Assembly (NCBI GenBank): GCA_015179025.1
Contig: WHUX01000254.1
Location: 1-64,000 of the forward strand
DNA length: 64,000 bases
Reading direction: 5' to 3'
From: Terfezia claveryi
Lineage: Eukaryota > Ascomycota > Pezizomycetes > Pezizales > Pezizaceae
Of the stretch, positions 1-11,837 are shown piece after piece. Every line of letters starts with the position of its first letter. Position 1 is the stretch's first letter. The notes under the pieces were generated by a model, which saw nothing but the letters and a program-made list of their open reading frames with translations, did not search any database and was not told where the DNA came from. The translations under genes were made by a program, and so were the position numbers.

Positions 1-20
1 GTTGTCAAGCGAACCTTCCC

Positions 21-240
21 TCATATTTGTAGGAAGGTCCTCCGGGTTCTGTTCCAAGCATTGATGTCCTCTACCACCGCTTCATCAAAACGGGACGTTG
101 TGGGGGCGTCGAACATCTCGTAGCTGCCTAGTGTCTTGTAGGCTGTCCCTTCTATTATTACCGCTAATTGCCGGCTCGTCCTCCACCCCGGTCGGACCGG
201 GAAGAAGAGTTTAGGCCTAGGACTTGACGCTATGACGTTG
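21..240 (-). pseudogene. Unidentified partial reading frame
   Basis: Read on the minus strand, an open frame runs from about 240 down to a TGA at 21-23 and has protein-like composition (for example EGTAYKTLGSYEMFDAP and FDEAVVEDINAWNR). I see no start codon and do not recognise the family. It could be the tail of a retroelement or host gene whose 5' part has been lost. The sequence from 240 to about 830 holds GC-rich, weakly repetitive TTGACGTTG-type DNA in which I see no gene. Confidence 0.25.
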
Positions 241-892
241 ACGTTATAGTGGTAGTGAATGACCGTTGACGTTGCGGCGATGGGGTGCGGCGCCTGTGAC
301 GAGTGGCGGGTGGTGAGTGACCGTTGGCGTTGACCGGGTGGTGTGCTGCTGTTCGTTCCTATTGGCCCGTGGGCGGTGTGGGAGTTATCTTTTTGCTGAT
401 TGGCTCCTGATGGTGTGATCGATAAATTTTGCTGTCGACATGTCTACGTGGCAAACACGCGATAAGTACAGTGTGGGCCAGAAGAATTGCAGGATATCTC
501 GACTTTTGAGAACTTCAAGGCCGGGGGAAGAGGTGAAGATGAGGGGTTGGGGATGTAGGATTTGAGTATGATGTGCCCGCTCTTGAGCTCTTTCTTGTGA
601 ACTTGTCTTGGTGCCCGGGGGCATTATGTGTCGTGCGTAACGACCTTTCGAAGAAAATTTGAGGGGTGTCGTCGGTGATTATATTGATGACCAACGAATG
701 GCAGAAGAGGAGTCGGAGAGGATTGCCACCATTGAGAAGTCTTTGTGTGCCTTGAGGGCAAGGACGATGGCTTGTCGTTCGTCGTCCGCAACCGTTGACT
801 CCCCCCCTAGGTAGGAGTGGCCTGAGGAAGCAGTGTTTGAATCGGGCCGGCCAGTCCAGCCGTCAAGAAGGCCCAGACCGGTCTGGACCGGG

Positions 893-906
893 TTGAGCTC
901 AGGCGA
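893..906. repeat. Target-site duplication of LINE copy 1, left
   Basis: TTGAGCTCAGGCGA directly borders the poly-T tail and is repeated at 2680-2693. Confidence 0.9.
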
Positions 907-2679
907 TTTTTTTTTTTATTTTTTTAAAAACTCAGTACTCCTATGCAGCCCCGTCAGGGGGGCTATGAGGAGCCACGCGGAAACCCGGTGGATTCAAGGG
1001 GGAGGCAAGTTAATCTGCCAACCCCACGCAAACTAGATACACGAACTTGGAGGAGGCCCTATGCTGTCATTAACGGGCATACCCGATGACCTGGAGGCCT
1101 GACTGGCCCTCGACCACGAATTGATGAACTTGAAGGACTAGCAACTATAATTTTTTTTTTTTTTTTTTAAAAAGGACTAGCACCTAAAATGAACTGGAAA
1201 TAACAGTATGAACTGACGGACCTGAGATAACTAGAACTGAGATAGTGACTGAGACTGGAACAAGGAAACTCGTGAAATTCGTAAATCTCTCTCTCTCTCT
1301 CCCGACAGCTCATTACGTAAGCTCATGGTATAGAAAACTGAAGAAGGCCTCCGTAGCTTCGTATGTCTCTTCTCCTTCTCCTTCTTTCCTCCAATCCAGT
1401 TTGTCGAGCTCCTCCCAGCTCCCCCTCCCCCCCAATAAGCTGCTGCGTATCCGATCGAAACGTGGACATTCGAAGACGATGTGCTCTCCAGTCTCAGTGG
1501 GGTGACCGCATGTGCACGCTGCTGATTCCGCCTTGCCGATATGATAAAGCCAGCTCCGTTGCGGGCCTCTGTTGGTACGTAGCCAAGTGTAAGCTGACAA
1601 GGCTTGTCGATTCCACTCCACTCTCCTTACCCCGAAACCCGCCTTTGTTCTTGCTTCCTTACGTCTGGCTTTAGAGGCTGCGCGTAGCCCTCCTTCTGTT
1701 GTTGTTTGTTCCTGGCACTTGAATTCCCCCAGGTGGGACTGTAAGCTTGCAAGCCGGTCTGCCTTTTCATTGCCTGGGATGCCTAAATGGCCTCTAACCC
1801 ACGAAATCTGGACGTCCCTATGTGGGTTTGTGGTGAAGAGGGACTTGATGCCTATTTCGATACCGGATCTGGGTGGGGAACCTGAGCTCATATTGATGAC
1901 TGCTTGGATCGCGGCCTGGGAATCTGATAGGATTGCTATCATGGGTGAGTCTTCGTTGAGTAGTGATAGTTGCATCGCGAATAGTTCACCGTCGGTTACC
2001 GTGGCACGGTCACCCAGATAGCCCCCATAGTCCTTGGGGATGCCTCCTGTCTGATCTTCACTATGGATTCCGCTGGCTACCACCCCTTTTCGTCCCGTAC
2101 CATCGGTGTAGCAGACTCTCCATCCTTCTTCTCGTATCGAGCCTATGCCTGCTGCCCAAGGGCCTAACTGCTTAGAGCGCTCCGACTTGGGGTTCATAAT
2201 TACCTTATGAATTAGAGGGAAAGGTGTTGTGTCCTCTCTGTCACCCCATGAAAGCCCTTCTGCGTCGGCTCCATTTAGAAAGAAAGCTTCCGAGATTGGG
2301 GTCCTTGTCCGGTGTAAATCGTTGCTGATTTGCCATGATGTGTCCCCTTGAATGTAGTCCCTAACCTGTTGATCGCCTGTCCTGACTGCTTTTGCTGCCC
2401 AGCAGCGCTTCATGTCTGCTATCTTGTCCTGTAGTGGTTCGACATTGGAGATCCAGCCTAGAGTTTGGTGGCTTGAGCCGTGGTATCCTCCTGTGATTTT
2501 CCGTAAGGCTTTGTACTCTAGGTGTTGCATGGGTGATAGGAGCTGCTGGTGTTGTGGTTTCCATAGCTCCGCTCCCCATGTGAAAATACTTCGTATGCAT
2601 CCGGTGTATAAGGATCTTAATGCCAGTGGGCTCATACCTCCGTTCTGGTTACCTAGGCTCGTTAGGACTTTTAGTACGC
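907..2679 (-). mobile_element. 5'-truncated LINE retrotransposon, copy 1
   Basis: A non-LTR element lies on the minus strand. Its 3' end is the poly-T run (poly-A on minus) starting at 907, and its body encodes the end of a reverse transcriptase followed by RNase H. It is flanked by a 14-bp direct repeat, TTGAGCTCAGGCGA, at 893-906 and 2680-2693, which marks the target-site duplication and fixes both ends. The element is cut off at 2679 inside the reverse transcriptase, a typical 5' truncation. The 3' UTR (about 930-1020) matches that of the copy at 24329-25718. Confidence 0.9.
1313..2679 (-). pseudogene. LINE ORF2 C-terminal part: end of RT, RNase H, zinc knuckle
   Basis: This is an uninterrupted frame of about 455 residues; its N-terminus is lost to 5' truncation, so no true start exists. 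From residue 1 (counting from the methionine at 2635) come the RT thumb region (SIFTWGAELW, YKALRKITGG) and then an RNase H domain. The catalytic acids are visible in YTDGTGRKG (D178), DGELFAM (E217), ILSDSQAA (D238) and RGHLGIPGNEKAD (H283, D293). A cysteine/histidine cluster (CTCG...ETGEH...C, about 385-405) follows, as in fungal I/Tad-like LINEs. The frame has no stops, so this copy is fairly young, but without the RT palm and endonuclease it cannot move by itself. Confidence 0.88.
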
Positions 2680-2693
2680 TTGAGCTCAGGCGA
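2680..2693. repeat. Target-site duplication of LINE copy 1, right
   Basis: This is a perfect 14-bp match to 893-906, at the truncated 5' end of the LINE. Confidence 0.9.
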
Positions 2694-2754
2694 GGGGACT
2701 GGCCTGAATCATCAGGCCGGCATCCATTCCCACAAGAGTAGGTTGTAGACGGCC

Positions 2755-2843
2755 TGGTCCGACTGGTCCGCCTCGTCCGACTGGTCCGCCTGGTCTGCCT
2801 GGTCCGCCTAGTCCGACTGGTCCGACTGGACAGACGTCCTGGA
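2755..2843. repeat. 9-bp minisatellite (TGGTCCGCC type)
   Basis: About nine tandem units of the type GGTCCGCCT or GGTCCGACT. Because the unit is a multiple of three, the minus strand reads as a collagen-like Gly/Pro string. That reading has no start or gene context and is treated as chance. Confidence 0.8.
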
Positions 2844-3027
2844 CGGACTGGATGGCCGGTATGAGTACACTGTGGTTCATTTGGTCAGGTCTCAAGAGTG
2901 AGACTAAAAGAGGTTTCGCATCAACAATTGTATGGGAAACCTCCAAAGGTCTACTCGGAAACTTTTGGTGGTTTCAGATAAACCTTTTGAGGTTTCGAAC
3001 AAAACTTTGTTTAGGTTTCGCGTATTA

Positions 3028-5271
3028 CCGTATTAATTCGCAAGTAAGACAGTACTACTCGGCAGGACAGTATTCGCATATAAGACAGGGGTAAAATAGC
3101 CTAATTTTGGCCGAGATATCCGAATCGTGTTTAAGACCGCAAATTTTTCTTATAAGACAGTAGTATAGTAATATCAACGTTGACTCGCAACCAGTTTCTT
3201 TCACTCATCACCATCACTTGTTACGATGCCAATTCCACAGGCACCTCGTCCTGGACCCAGTGCGCAAAACACTGGCCAAAAACCTCGCGCAACCTCAGTA
3301 TTGCAACTGCAGAACTCTAGGAGGCGGACAGCGATTCCAGCACTATCAAAGGTAGATTCCAAAGGACCTGATGTGGCACAAGACATTGTACACTTCAATG
3401 CCTTACGTGAGGCTGGAAAGGAAGCCCCCACTTTGAATACTCCAGTCCGAAGACATCAATACACCCAGGAATTCAAACTGGCAGCTATCACATATGCTAA
3501 AGAACATACCTCCCCCTCTATCGATCCGATTATAGAGGCAGTTATACCTTGGTGATTTTCTAAATACCGTGTTGCACAGATTCTAGGTATTTCAGAAAAA
3601 ATGCTTAAATCCTGGATGGAAAATGAGTGCAGTATTATGCAGATGCGAGTAGGACAATGGAAAAATACAGCAGGACATAGTGCTTTACATCCTGAACTAG
3701 AATATGAGCTTCATGCAAAGTTTCTTAGCCTTAGAAACAAAGGTCGCAAGGTAACATGATCTTGGTTCATGGCAGAAGCAAGAAGGTTGTATAAACAACA
3801 TTATCCAGAGTATGTGGTCTTTGATTATATCATTAAAGCTAAAGTGTAAGTAAGTAATTTATTCTATTATACTTTTGGAAATTAATGAATTTTAGATATC
3901 ATTTTAAGTTCTCCTTGACCTGGTTTCGGCAATTCCGAAAACGCAACCGCATCAGTTACCAAGCTCCAACAAATAAGGCTCAACAGAAGCTAATCGATTC
4001 TCTACCTTTGATCCAAGTATTTTATCAATTTATTTGTCGAATCTCTACTCCAAAACTACACTATAATGAGGTTCAACATAATATTGGCATATATATACTT
4101 GGGAATATTGCCAATATAGATCAGATACCATTGCCATTTAAATTTATGGATGGTTGTACATATGCAACAACTGGTGAAAAGACCATTTGGGTTAAGAGTA
4201 CTGGTAGTGGTTTAGACAAGCACCAGGCAATAGTTCAACTTACAATTTTTGGGGATGGTGTTCCTTGAATCAAGCTATTGATTGTTTTTAAAGATAAAGG
4301 TATGAAGATTACGAAATTGAAAAAATAAAGTTGGGATAAAGAGGTGGTAGTTGACTTTCAAGTCAATACATGGGTAGATAAAGCTGTAACTTTAACATGG
4401 CTTAAATGCCAGTGGAAAGCAGCTGGTGCAGATGGGATTTTCAGTACATTACCTCGGATGCTAGTTTTGGATGTACACAAACCTCAAAAGACTTCAACTG
4501 TCAAAAAAACGATAAAGGATATACATACAGTTCCTATTATGGTTCCTCCTGGATGTACAAGTCTAGTTCAACCACTAGATGTATCAGTTCATACACTATT
4601 CAAGAAACAACTTGATGAGATATTACAATCGCACTATGCCACCAATCTTGACAATTGGATGGAGAATAAATATACTGCTTCCTAACAGTGAATTCTTATG
4701 ACCAAATAGGTAGCTAAGGTATGGAAGTTAGTATCTGCCAACTATGATATGATTGTAAGCTCAATTTATAAATCCTCCCATATGTATACTTAGCTAACAC
4801 TCCTAGACTCGCTCATTTCATAAATGTGGAATCACTGTCCCAATTGATGGTACAGCAGACTCTGAGATTCATATTGAAGGAATCCCGAACTATATAGTCC
4901 CTGAGTGGCAATTATCTCCTGAGTTGGAAGACCAACCTGACCTACCAACAGACACAGAGGATGAAAGTTCAGATCTAGAGATTGTGGATGATGAAGAGGA
5001 AGCGGCTGGAAGTGACAATGAGCAAGGAGATTATATTACAGAAGAAGAGGCTGTTCAATATGCTACTATTACGCTTGGGGAGGAGATCGTGTAAATAAAT
5101 ATCAATTATTCTACTATGTCATTTCGGAATTTTTTTTTTTTTCCCCGGAAATTCTTTTATAAGAAAGTATCTTATATTTAAGCTAGTATCGCATATAAGA
5201 TACTAAATTTAAGGCCCCTCCGACTGCCTGTTCATGAATAAGACAGCATTCTTACTTGCAAATTAATATGG
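3028..5271 (+). mobile_element. Decayed pogo-type DNA transposon (pogo 1)
   Basis: This is a 2.24-kb element. Its ends are inverted copies of CCRTATTAATTYGCAAGTAA (3028 onward; 5271 backward), each bordered by TA (3026-3027 and 5272-5273), the usual Tc1/mariner-pogo duplication. It encodes one transposase pseudogene on the plus strand. Length and TIR start (TA then CC) match the younger element at 26060-28274. It sits inside a repetitive region whose TTTCGAGGTTTC-like repeats occur on both flanks. Confidence 0.85.
3226..5094 (+). pseudogene. pogo/DDE_1 transposase, broken
   Basis: The ATG at 3226 opens a frame that can be followed to TAA at 5092-5094 through two plausible introns (3846-3895, GTAAGT...TTTAG; 4755-4806, GTAAGC...GCTAAC...CTAG). 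Visible parts are a psq-like helix-turn-helix (YRVAQILGISEKMLKSWM), the catalytic core with NIDQIPLPFKFMDG (first D), MLVLDVHKPQ (second D) and CTSLVQPLDVSVHTLFKK (third D), and an acidic C-terminal tail after HKCGITVPIDG. In-frame stops interrupt it, for example TGA at 3553-3555, TGA near 3758 and TGA near 4266. Several are at positions where related proteins have Arg, as CGA-to-TGA mutation would give. It is not functional. Confidence 0.8.
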
Positions 5272-5289
5272 TATGGTCTGCATCCTATG

Positions 5290-5690
5290 GAAACTTTACA
5301 TAGGTCTCACTAGTGAAGTCATTGCTAGAGCTCATGATAGAAGCCAATACAAAATCTCATGTAAATTCACTGCACGGAAACCTAACAAAGGACTCAAATA
5401 AAAGCCAATATAATATTTCATGTAAATTTACTCCACGAAAACCTAGAAAAGGACTCGAATAGAAGCCATATAAATGTCTCGTGTGAATTTAAATTTAACT
5501 CTATGGAAACCTAGCAAAAGACTCTAATAGAAGCAAAAAATAAGTCTCAAAGCAAATTCAAATTTAACCCTATAGAAACCTAGCAAAAGACTCCAATAGA
5601 AGCAAAACAAAAGTCTCATGTAAATATAAAATCAAACCTACAGAAACTTAGTAAAAGACTTGAATAGAAGCAAAATATATATAAATTTGA
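5290..5690. repeat. Tandem repeat, about 65-bp unit
   Basis: Five to six diverged units contain GGAAACCTAACAAAGGACTC, then (T)AGAAGC, then TCTCATGTAAATT. Similar GGAAACC...GGTCTC words occur upstream of pogo 1 (2935-3015), so the transposon landed in an older repeat region. From 5700 to 6440 there is AT-rich sequence with no gene that I can see. Confidence 0.7.
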
Positions 5691-5997
5691 AGTACTTAGG
5701 AAAGTAAATAATAGAACCAAATACTATACGCTTAATATAAAGACCTTGGATACAGGGTAAAGAGAGTGCGAGAGATCGAGGTATATATACAGAAGGCCTC
5801 GGAGAGCCAAGGCCAATAGCAAAATAAACTTCCTGATGAAAATATTAGCTAATGACATAGATAACAATGATAGATAATAATGGAGTCAGAGAGGCTAAAA
5901 TATATTGAAGACTAGCTTCTCTTAAAACGAATAAACAACCTCTTACAATGAGAGCTAGTAGAGGCAGTAGGAGACCTCACCTTGATCTCTACAAAAA

Positions 5998-6078
5998 ATA
6001 AAACCTTAATAGGGTCTCTGCAGAGAAAGAAACCTTAACAGGGTCTCTGTAGAGAAGGAAACCTTAATAGGGTCTTAC
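5998..6078. repeat. Tandem repeat, about 31-bp unit, 3 copies
   Basis: Three units of AAACCTTAATAGGGTCTCTG followed by (C/T)AGAGAAGG. No coding potential. The interval 6080-7030 shows no recognisable gene. Confidence 0.75.
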
Positions 6079-7029
6079 GAAGTAGCTAAGGCCTCCCCAA
6101 AGTCTCAAACTATTCTCCATAGCCTTTTTAAAGGTCTCAACTTACTTGAAAAGTCTCACTTCGGTTCAAAGGTTTCACGGCTAAGCCTCAGCAGGTCTAA
6201 CTTGGCCGAAAACTCGCAACTTAGACCTAAACTTGGACTAAAGTTGAAACTTTTAATTAAGTTTACTATGGGCACCCATATTAACTAATAAACTACAGTA
6301 AGTAGTCAGGCAGCCCAGTCCACAAGATTGCCCGCTGGGGCCGGTCCAGGCTCTTTCAGGCCAGCACGGACCTAGGCCCTCAGTCCAGACTGACGGCGGC
6401 CTAAATTAAAAGGTGGCCTGGCCGGTTGCAAACACTGGTGGAGTGGAGATATAAAGTCAGAGGGCTAAAATTATTCACAATCTGTGTATTCTCTTGCTTC
6501 CGATTGGCCGAATAATATATCCCTGCACATTGTCTTATCAAGAATTCTTACGTAACGCTCTGGACACTGTTCTCTTGTTAACAATTAAGACAGTCTTCAC
6601 ATCGCATCGTTCACTACCTAGTGCACCACTCTGCTCTGTTCTGTCCACTCTGCGTATTATCATCCGCTGTAGTAGACATATTGCTACAGATCCGTTCTGC
6701 ACTCCCTAATACCACTTACCGCTGCCTAACAGATATTACCGCATCCTTTGTTAGCTAAGAATTTCAATTCTCTCATTTCATAACGTTTTGGGTTCACTTT
6801 AATTTAATTTACTTACAGCAGGGTACATGAGTTTGTTCTGCTTTTGGAGTGGGATTATCTGGCGAAATGCCGGAATGACAGCGTGGAAGCTCCGATGCGT
6901 TTGAGTTTTTGCGATGGTTTGGATTTCTGGTTTACAACTTTGTCTGGCCAATGGGCCCTTGAGTTTATCATTTCCTGCCAATTGGCACTCGCGTTCATTC
7001 ACGTTGCGGTACATAAGGCCGAATTTGGC

Positions 7030-7125
7030 AGATTGACTTGCCTTATCCTGAATCCACTTGGTTTCCGGGTGGCTCATTTGTCCCCTTACTCGGACCGCAT
7101 AAAGCAAAAAAAATATATTTACAAA
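7030..7125 (+). mobile_element. LINE 3' UTR and tail fragment
   Basis: The string GCAGATTGACTTGCC, then GAATCCACTTGGTTTCCGGG, then GGACCGCATAAAGC and an A-rich run, matches the 3' UTR order of the LINE copies at 907-2679 and 24329-25718. It is a severely truncated insertion of the same or a sister family. Confidence 0.6.
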
Positions 7126-7254
7126 AGAAGTCGCAATCTCAAGCTAAATTGAGCAATACACCTCCTTGCTCCTCCTGTATCTCCCATATCCTAACAGCCG
7201 AGGAGCACGGGTTTGTCCTAAGGAGGTTTCCCCGTGTTTAGTTAGTGAAGTTCA

Positions 7255-7435
7255 TACTGAGACTAGTCCGAATACTAGTCCGAATGGGCCTCGGTAGTGG
7301 AGGATAGGGGTGCGCTCTGAATCCACCCGGGTTTCCGGATGGCTCATCATGGTCCCCTCATTGGGACCGAATATGAGTAAATGAGTATTAAAAAAAATAA
7401 AAAAAATAAAAATTGTATCAAGCGACGCACTAAGC
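7255..7435 (+). mobile_element. LINE 3' UTR and tail fragment, second
   Basis: GAATCCACCCGGGTTTCCGG, GGCTCATCATGGTCCCCTCA and GAGTATTAAAAAAAATAAAA repeat the same 3' UTR plan, ending in an interrupted A-tract at about 7388-7418. It is a second truncated insertion beside the first. Confidence 0.6.
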
Positions 7436-7699
7436 CACAAAGAGAGGCTTATCGATAAGAAATAACCCCACCTGCAACGTTGGCATACAATAACATAGAA
7501 GAATTGTTACAACATAACGAAGCTCAATACACAATCGCTACTTTGCAAATTATGGCTCTCCTCCTCTTGAGATTCTGGCCTCTGTACTTCTGTATATCTC
7601 TTTATTTGCCTCCTGTATACTTCTGTCATATTGATAATGCTATTCCGCAACTTTCCGAATTTATGCTATACTTACTCATTTTCTCGTGATATAAGAATA

Positions 7700-7975
7700 T
7701 ATTGGTTATAAGCATATTCCTCGCCGTCCGGATGATATGCTTGTATCGAGCGTCATCTGTATGAAGGTTAATAGGAGATAGAACTTGGAAAGCCTCAGGT
7801 TCTGTATCAGATTCTGTACTGTCAGTATCATCAGAGTCGGCGCTTTCTGAGTTGGCGCTTTCTGAACCTGTTTAAGTGGTTTAACCGCACTAACCAGATA
7901 TCCATCAAGCCCATGAATATTGATGTCCGTAACTTCACTTCCATCCAGAGCTGATGTTACGCCACATTTCCTCAA
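7700..7975 (-). pseudogene. C-terminal relic of a pogo transposase
   Basis: The minus strand reads RKCGVTSALDGSEVTDINI, matching the conserved tail of pogo transposases (compare HKCGITVPIDG at the end of the element at 3028-5271). After one frameshift near 7870 it continues as an acidic Ser/Asp/Glu tail (SESANSESADSDDTDSTESD). Nothing of the catalytic core remains; the homology stops at about 7975, where LINE sequence begins on the other strand. Confidence 0.6.
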
Positions 7976-8460
7976 GCGTTTACAGAGGTATAGGTGATGT
8001 TGTGTACAAACTTGGGGAGTTGGGGTATAGTCCTAGAAATAAAGAATGGGAGGGTTTGTTGGGAGCGGAGGCTGTCATGCTCGGCTGGGTGAAGGCACAT
8101 GTAAATATCCAAGGGAATGGGCGGGCAGATACTGTGGCAAAAACGAGGGCGGTAGCCTTATATCCCAGCCATCCCCTAATCACAGGGGGGCTAAAGCAGG
8201 AATGGAAGAGGGGGGTAAAGAGAAAGGAGGGTGACAGGAGTGCATAGGGTGAGGTAGAGTGGTCAGGTGGGAAAGAACGGCAAGGATGGATTATGTTCAT
8301 TGCAGAACTGGGAAGGGGAATCCCCAAACCTGGCGAGCAATACTGGACGACACAGTTGACCCTACCTGTCGGAGGTGTGGTAAACATGTGGAGTGGCAGG
8401 AACGTAGCCCTCACCTGGAGAGGAAATCGGATGGAGTTGGAGCAGTTGGGAGGAGATAGA
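7976..8460 (+). pseudogene. Degenerate LINE RNase H and zinc-knuckle relic
   Basis: Two plus-strand fragments read VMLGWVKAHVNIQGNGRADT (end of an RNase H: W-V-K-x-H...G-N-x-x-A-D) and, after a frameshift, HCRTGKGNPQTWRAILDD followed by CRRCGK (the C-x2-C knuckle of the same LINE class). It is a different subfamily from the copies at 907 and 24329. From 8460 to 9560 I see no gene. Confidence 0.55.
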
Positions 8461-9563
8461 TGAACGGGAGAAATGGTTGAGAAAGGTGAAGGATAACAAA
8501 AGATATGTGGGGATATCTTGTTAGGCAGCGGCGGCAACGGCAGCGAGCACGGGTGCAACACAGATCTCTAGTAATAAGCCTACTGGAGCGGATGGAAAAA
8601 TGCGAAGTGGGTAATAGAACTAAGAGAATAATGATGCGAGTGAGAACGAGGCGAATTAAAGACTTTGATAATTATCGATAAAATACAGTTCCGGAGCGAT
8701 GTCTATATACACGGAAGTTCAGGGTAATAGAACGCATGGATTGTAAGAAAATACTAGAAATGCGAGCGACGATCTGATCAGCAACGATCAACCCATACAT
8801 ACGTATAAGCGATAATAATGACGACAATATTAGTGCGATAATAATGACAATGGATGATGTTGTGAGTAGATGGCATTGCCGGATATCCTGAATTCAGGGT
8901 AACAGGTGATCCGCAGGTGGGTGTGCCGGATGTGTGTTCCAACAAAGGATGGAGAAGAATTTACTGTGGACATGGTTGAGACGTTTTTCTCTAACCCGGG
9001 GATGAGGAAGGGTGGGTTTTTCCTTTTAGGGGAGGGCCGGTATGGGGCGTGGCGGCGGTGGCTTCTCTACCTTATGCCGGGTGGGCCTGTCAGGGGGGTT
9101 TACTGTTTAGCATTTCTTTGGCTTGAGAGGCAGGACGTTTATATAGTCCGTTGTTCCGTGGGTGTACCGAATATTTTTTAAAAATCTGGGAACGGGGCTA
9201 TCTCATAGCCTTAGGCATCTCAAACTTTCAAAAAGAAAGATCAGCAACTACGGCTTTCATGGCTAGAGAACATTCTATCGTCAACAACACCTTGCATTCC
9301 ATACCCATAGCAAAACCGTCCCGACCTTGCGCAGTATCTTATTGGAGAGTACTTTTATTTCCGCGAGATTTTACGGTACTGGAGGAGTGATGAGGTGAGA
9401 CTAAAATCATAATAGTCTGCGACTTAGCCTATATCACTATTACATCACTAACATTGCAATACACCCTATTTGTAATCGCCAAACGTAGATAAGCAATTCT
9501 GCCGACTCCCGTCTTTCTTATGTTGCAATATATGAGGATATCGCGTGATGGCAAAGCATCTGC

Positions 9564-10158
9564 ACTCAAACCTTGCTATACCTGATCTGCTGCAATCAGT
9601 CCGGTATAGCTAGCATCCGGTATAGCAAATAGCGTGAGGGCCATTCTAGAAAGATAGAATTTGAGTGCTTCCAAAGATTGTTTACCTATACCTACTCTAC
9701 TGTTGACTTATACGGAATTCTATCAATATATATCGGATTTCTCAATGCTACCAAACAAGAGGAAGGAATCTAGAGCGGCATAGGATTTGTGTGAAAAGAC
9801 ACGATCCGCAGTATGCAGACTTAACTTATGAAGAGTTTGGGGCTCTGTTTCCACGACTAGATGGTGGTAGGCCTATGGCGAAGGGCCGATGGCTAGCTGT
9901 AAATACTGGTAGTGGACGGTTTGGAAACTATTTTGTACTCTCTTCTATTGCTATACTACTGTTACCATTCCATTATAGCAATTATATTTACCTGTGATAA
10001 TCCCTGTAACACTCCCTGTAACCCCATCCAGTACGCGGGTATCCGGTATACCAAGTAGATGCCTCACCTAGATTGCTAGAACTGGCAAGTTTTGGCTTGA
10101 GCCGTCCAGTATACCAAGGATCCGCTATAGCGAGGTCCGGTATAGCAAGGTTGAGAGT
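9564..10158. mobile_element. MITE-like element with CCTTGCTATACC inverted ends
   Basis: The left end (CTCAAACCTTGCTATACC at about 9564) and right end (GGTATAGCAAGG at 10138-10150) are inverted copies. The subterminal word CCGGTATAGC or CCGGTATACC recurs on both sides (9600-9630; 10030-10145), as in transposase-binding arrays. The 0.6-kb interior has no recognisable protein. The target duplication is unclear. It resembles a non-autonomous pogo/Tigger derivative. From 10160 to about 11680 no gene is recognised. Confidence 0.6.
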
Positions 10159-11687
10159 AATTCCAAGTTTGTTAATACTGCAGAAAATGAGAACTTGGAA
10201 AATACCTTATTCCCCATACAGTTTAGCGCCATATTTACACGTTTAGCGAATGGATTCTACTGTATCTCACATGGCAGGAAACCAACGATTGGAGTGGATT
10301 ACGGACTTTTGTTCAGGGTCTGTACGGAGTAATATCTGTAATAATCGGCGACTATGGCATCATCAGGAATTAGACCAGGGGAGCTCTGTAGGCATTTTGA
10401 GGCTGTCTGTCGTGCATGACGAAAGACAGCGTTCTTATCTGTGCTATACATATGCAGTCATGATACCAAACCATTTCCAGAATAAATCAAAAATCAGGAC
10501 ATGCAGCTAATTATTTTGAATGACAATTCGGCAACGCGGTCGAAACGCATACACATACCGCAAAAACTCGGAAATAAGGAACTTGTGTCGGTTGCTATGT
10601 ACAGTATGTACTGTACATAAGGATTTAATATGTATTCAATTCTACCTAGACCCACGTCCGTTGCACATTACATTAGTTCGACAGGGGGGCATTATCTCTG
10701 AGTTTTTGCGGTATATAATTTGGTCCACAAGGCCATACCGTATTTTCTGCTTCTTTAATGACTCGGCGCTACTGCAGTTACAAGGGTTGGAACAAGGTCG
10801 TCATATCACGTTTTCCAAATCCTGTGAAGTATTTAACAGAGAAACACTGGAGGGGACACTGAAGCAGAAGTTAGGCAATACTGGCGGAACGAACTTGTTC
10901 TCACCAACCTGTGAATACGCACCCGTAGGGTTGAGAAGACAGTGCGCATATACTTACATATCAACATGAGTTCACCTCATCATGTTCCAGCCCTTGTAGC
11001 TGCAGTAGGCCGGGTGAGAAAATACGGTAGTGCAAACCAGTCGACCCGGATAGAAACAAATCCGGTTGGTGCAAACACCTTTCCCAATAGAGATTCTACT
11101 TACCAATAGGGTTTTGGTAACCAATTGTATATACTCTGCAGCTGCATTATTGTCAGAAATATTAGAGATTGTCCTGTACTGCATAATCACTGATAAAATA
11201 TATGTATATTGTAACCAGTCCTGTATTGCGAGCTGTTCTCGAACACAAATGCTGAATCGTTTCATTGAAGGTCGAAAAAATCACTGGACGCTGCCAACCA
11301 TTATTTGAGCTTTCCTACCTGCATGCACCTAGAAGCTCACATCTTGCACGACATACACAAAAAAGAAGAAAAAACAAAACGTCATGCCACTTCTTTTAGC
11401 CGATTTTTTTCGCAATCAGCAATGTTGATCATAGGCGGTCCTCACTAACGGGGAGTAAATGATCGATGCACTCTGCTTGTCGAAAAATAAAACAAGTTCC
11501 CAACTAACAGTATAACCCACAACTGTGTGAAAATCACCTCATTGTCAGCTGCATGACTAGTTGAGGCTGCTGTGAAACAATTCTGGTAACATCGGAAAGG
11601 TTGTTCGCAGTCTGATTGCGATGTACTGGTACTTATCCAGTGCGTATGCACATACACATCCACATCCTTGGCGGTTTTGACCTCGAA

Positions 11688-11695
11688 TATTTAAA
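11688..11695 (+). promoter_or_regulatory. Possible TATA box of the CVNH gene
   Basis: TATTTAAA lies 143 bp upstream of the proposed ATG at 11838. AT-rich words are common here, so this is suggestive only. Confidence 0.3.
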
Positions 11696-11837
11696 CCATA
11701 AACCATTCAATCCCCTAATACTACCTTCAATAAACCTTCCGCTACAGTATCGCCTGGCAGATAAAGTTCCTATATCCATATCACGTATCAGATCTCCATT
11801 GATAACTTTCAAGGCTTTCTATTCCTACATATTTACA

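Noticed and set aside
2686..2946. Collagen-like Gly-Pro protein on the minus strand
   Set aside because: A 9-bp minisatellite explains it; there is no start context or downstream domain, and the frame crosses the LINE duplication.
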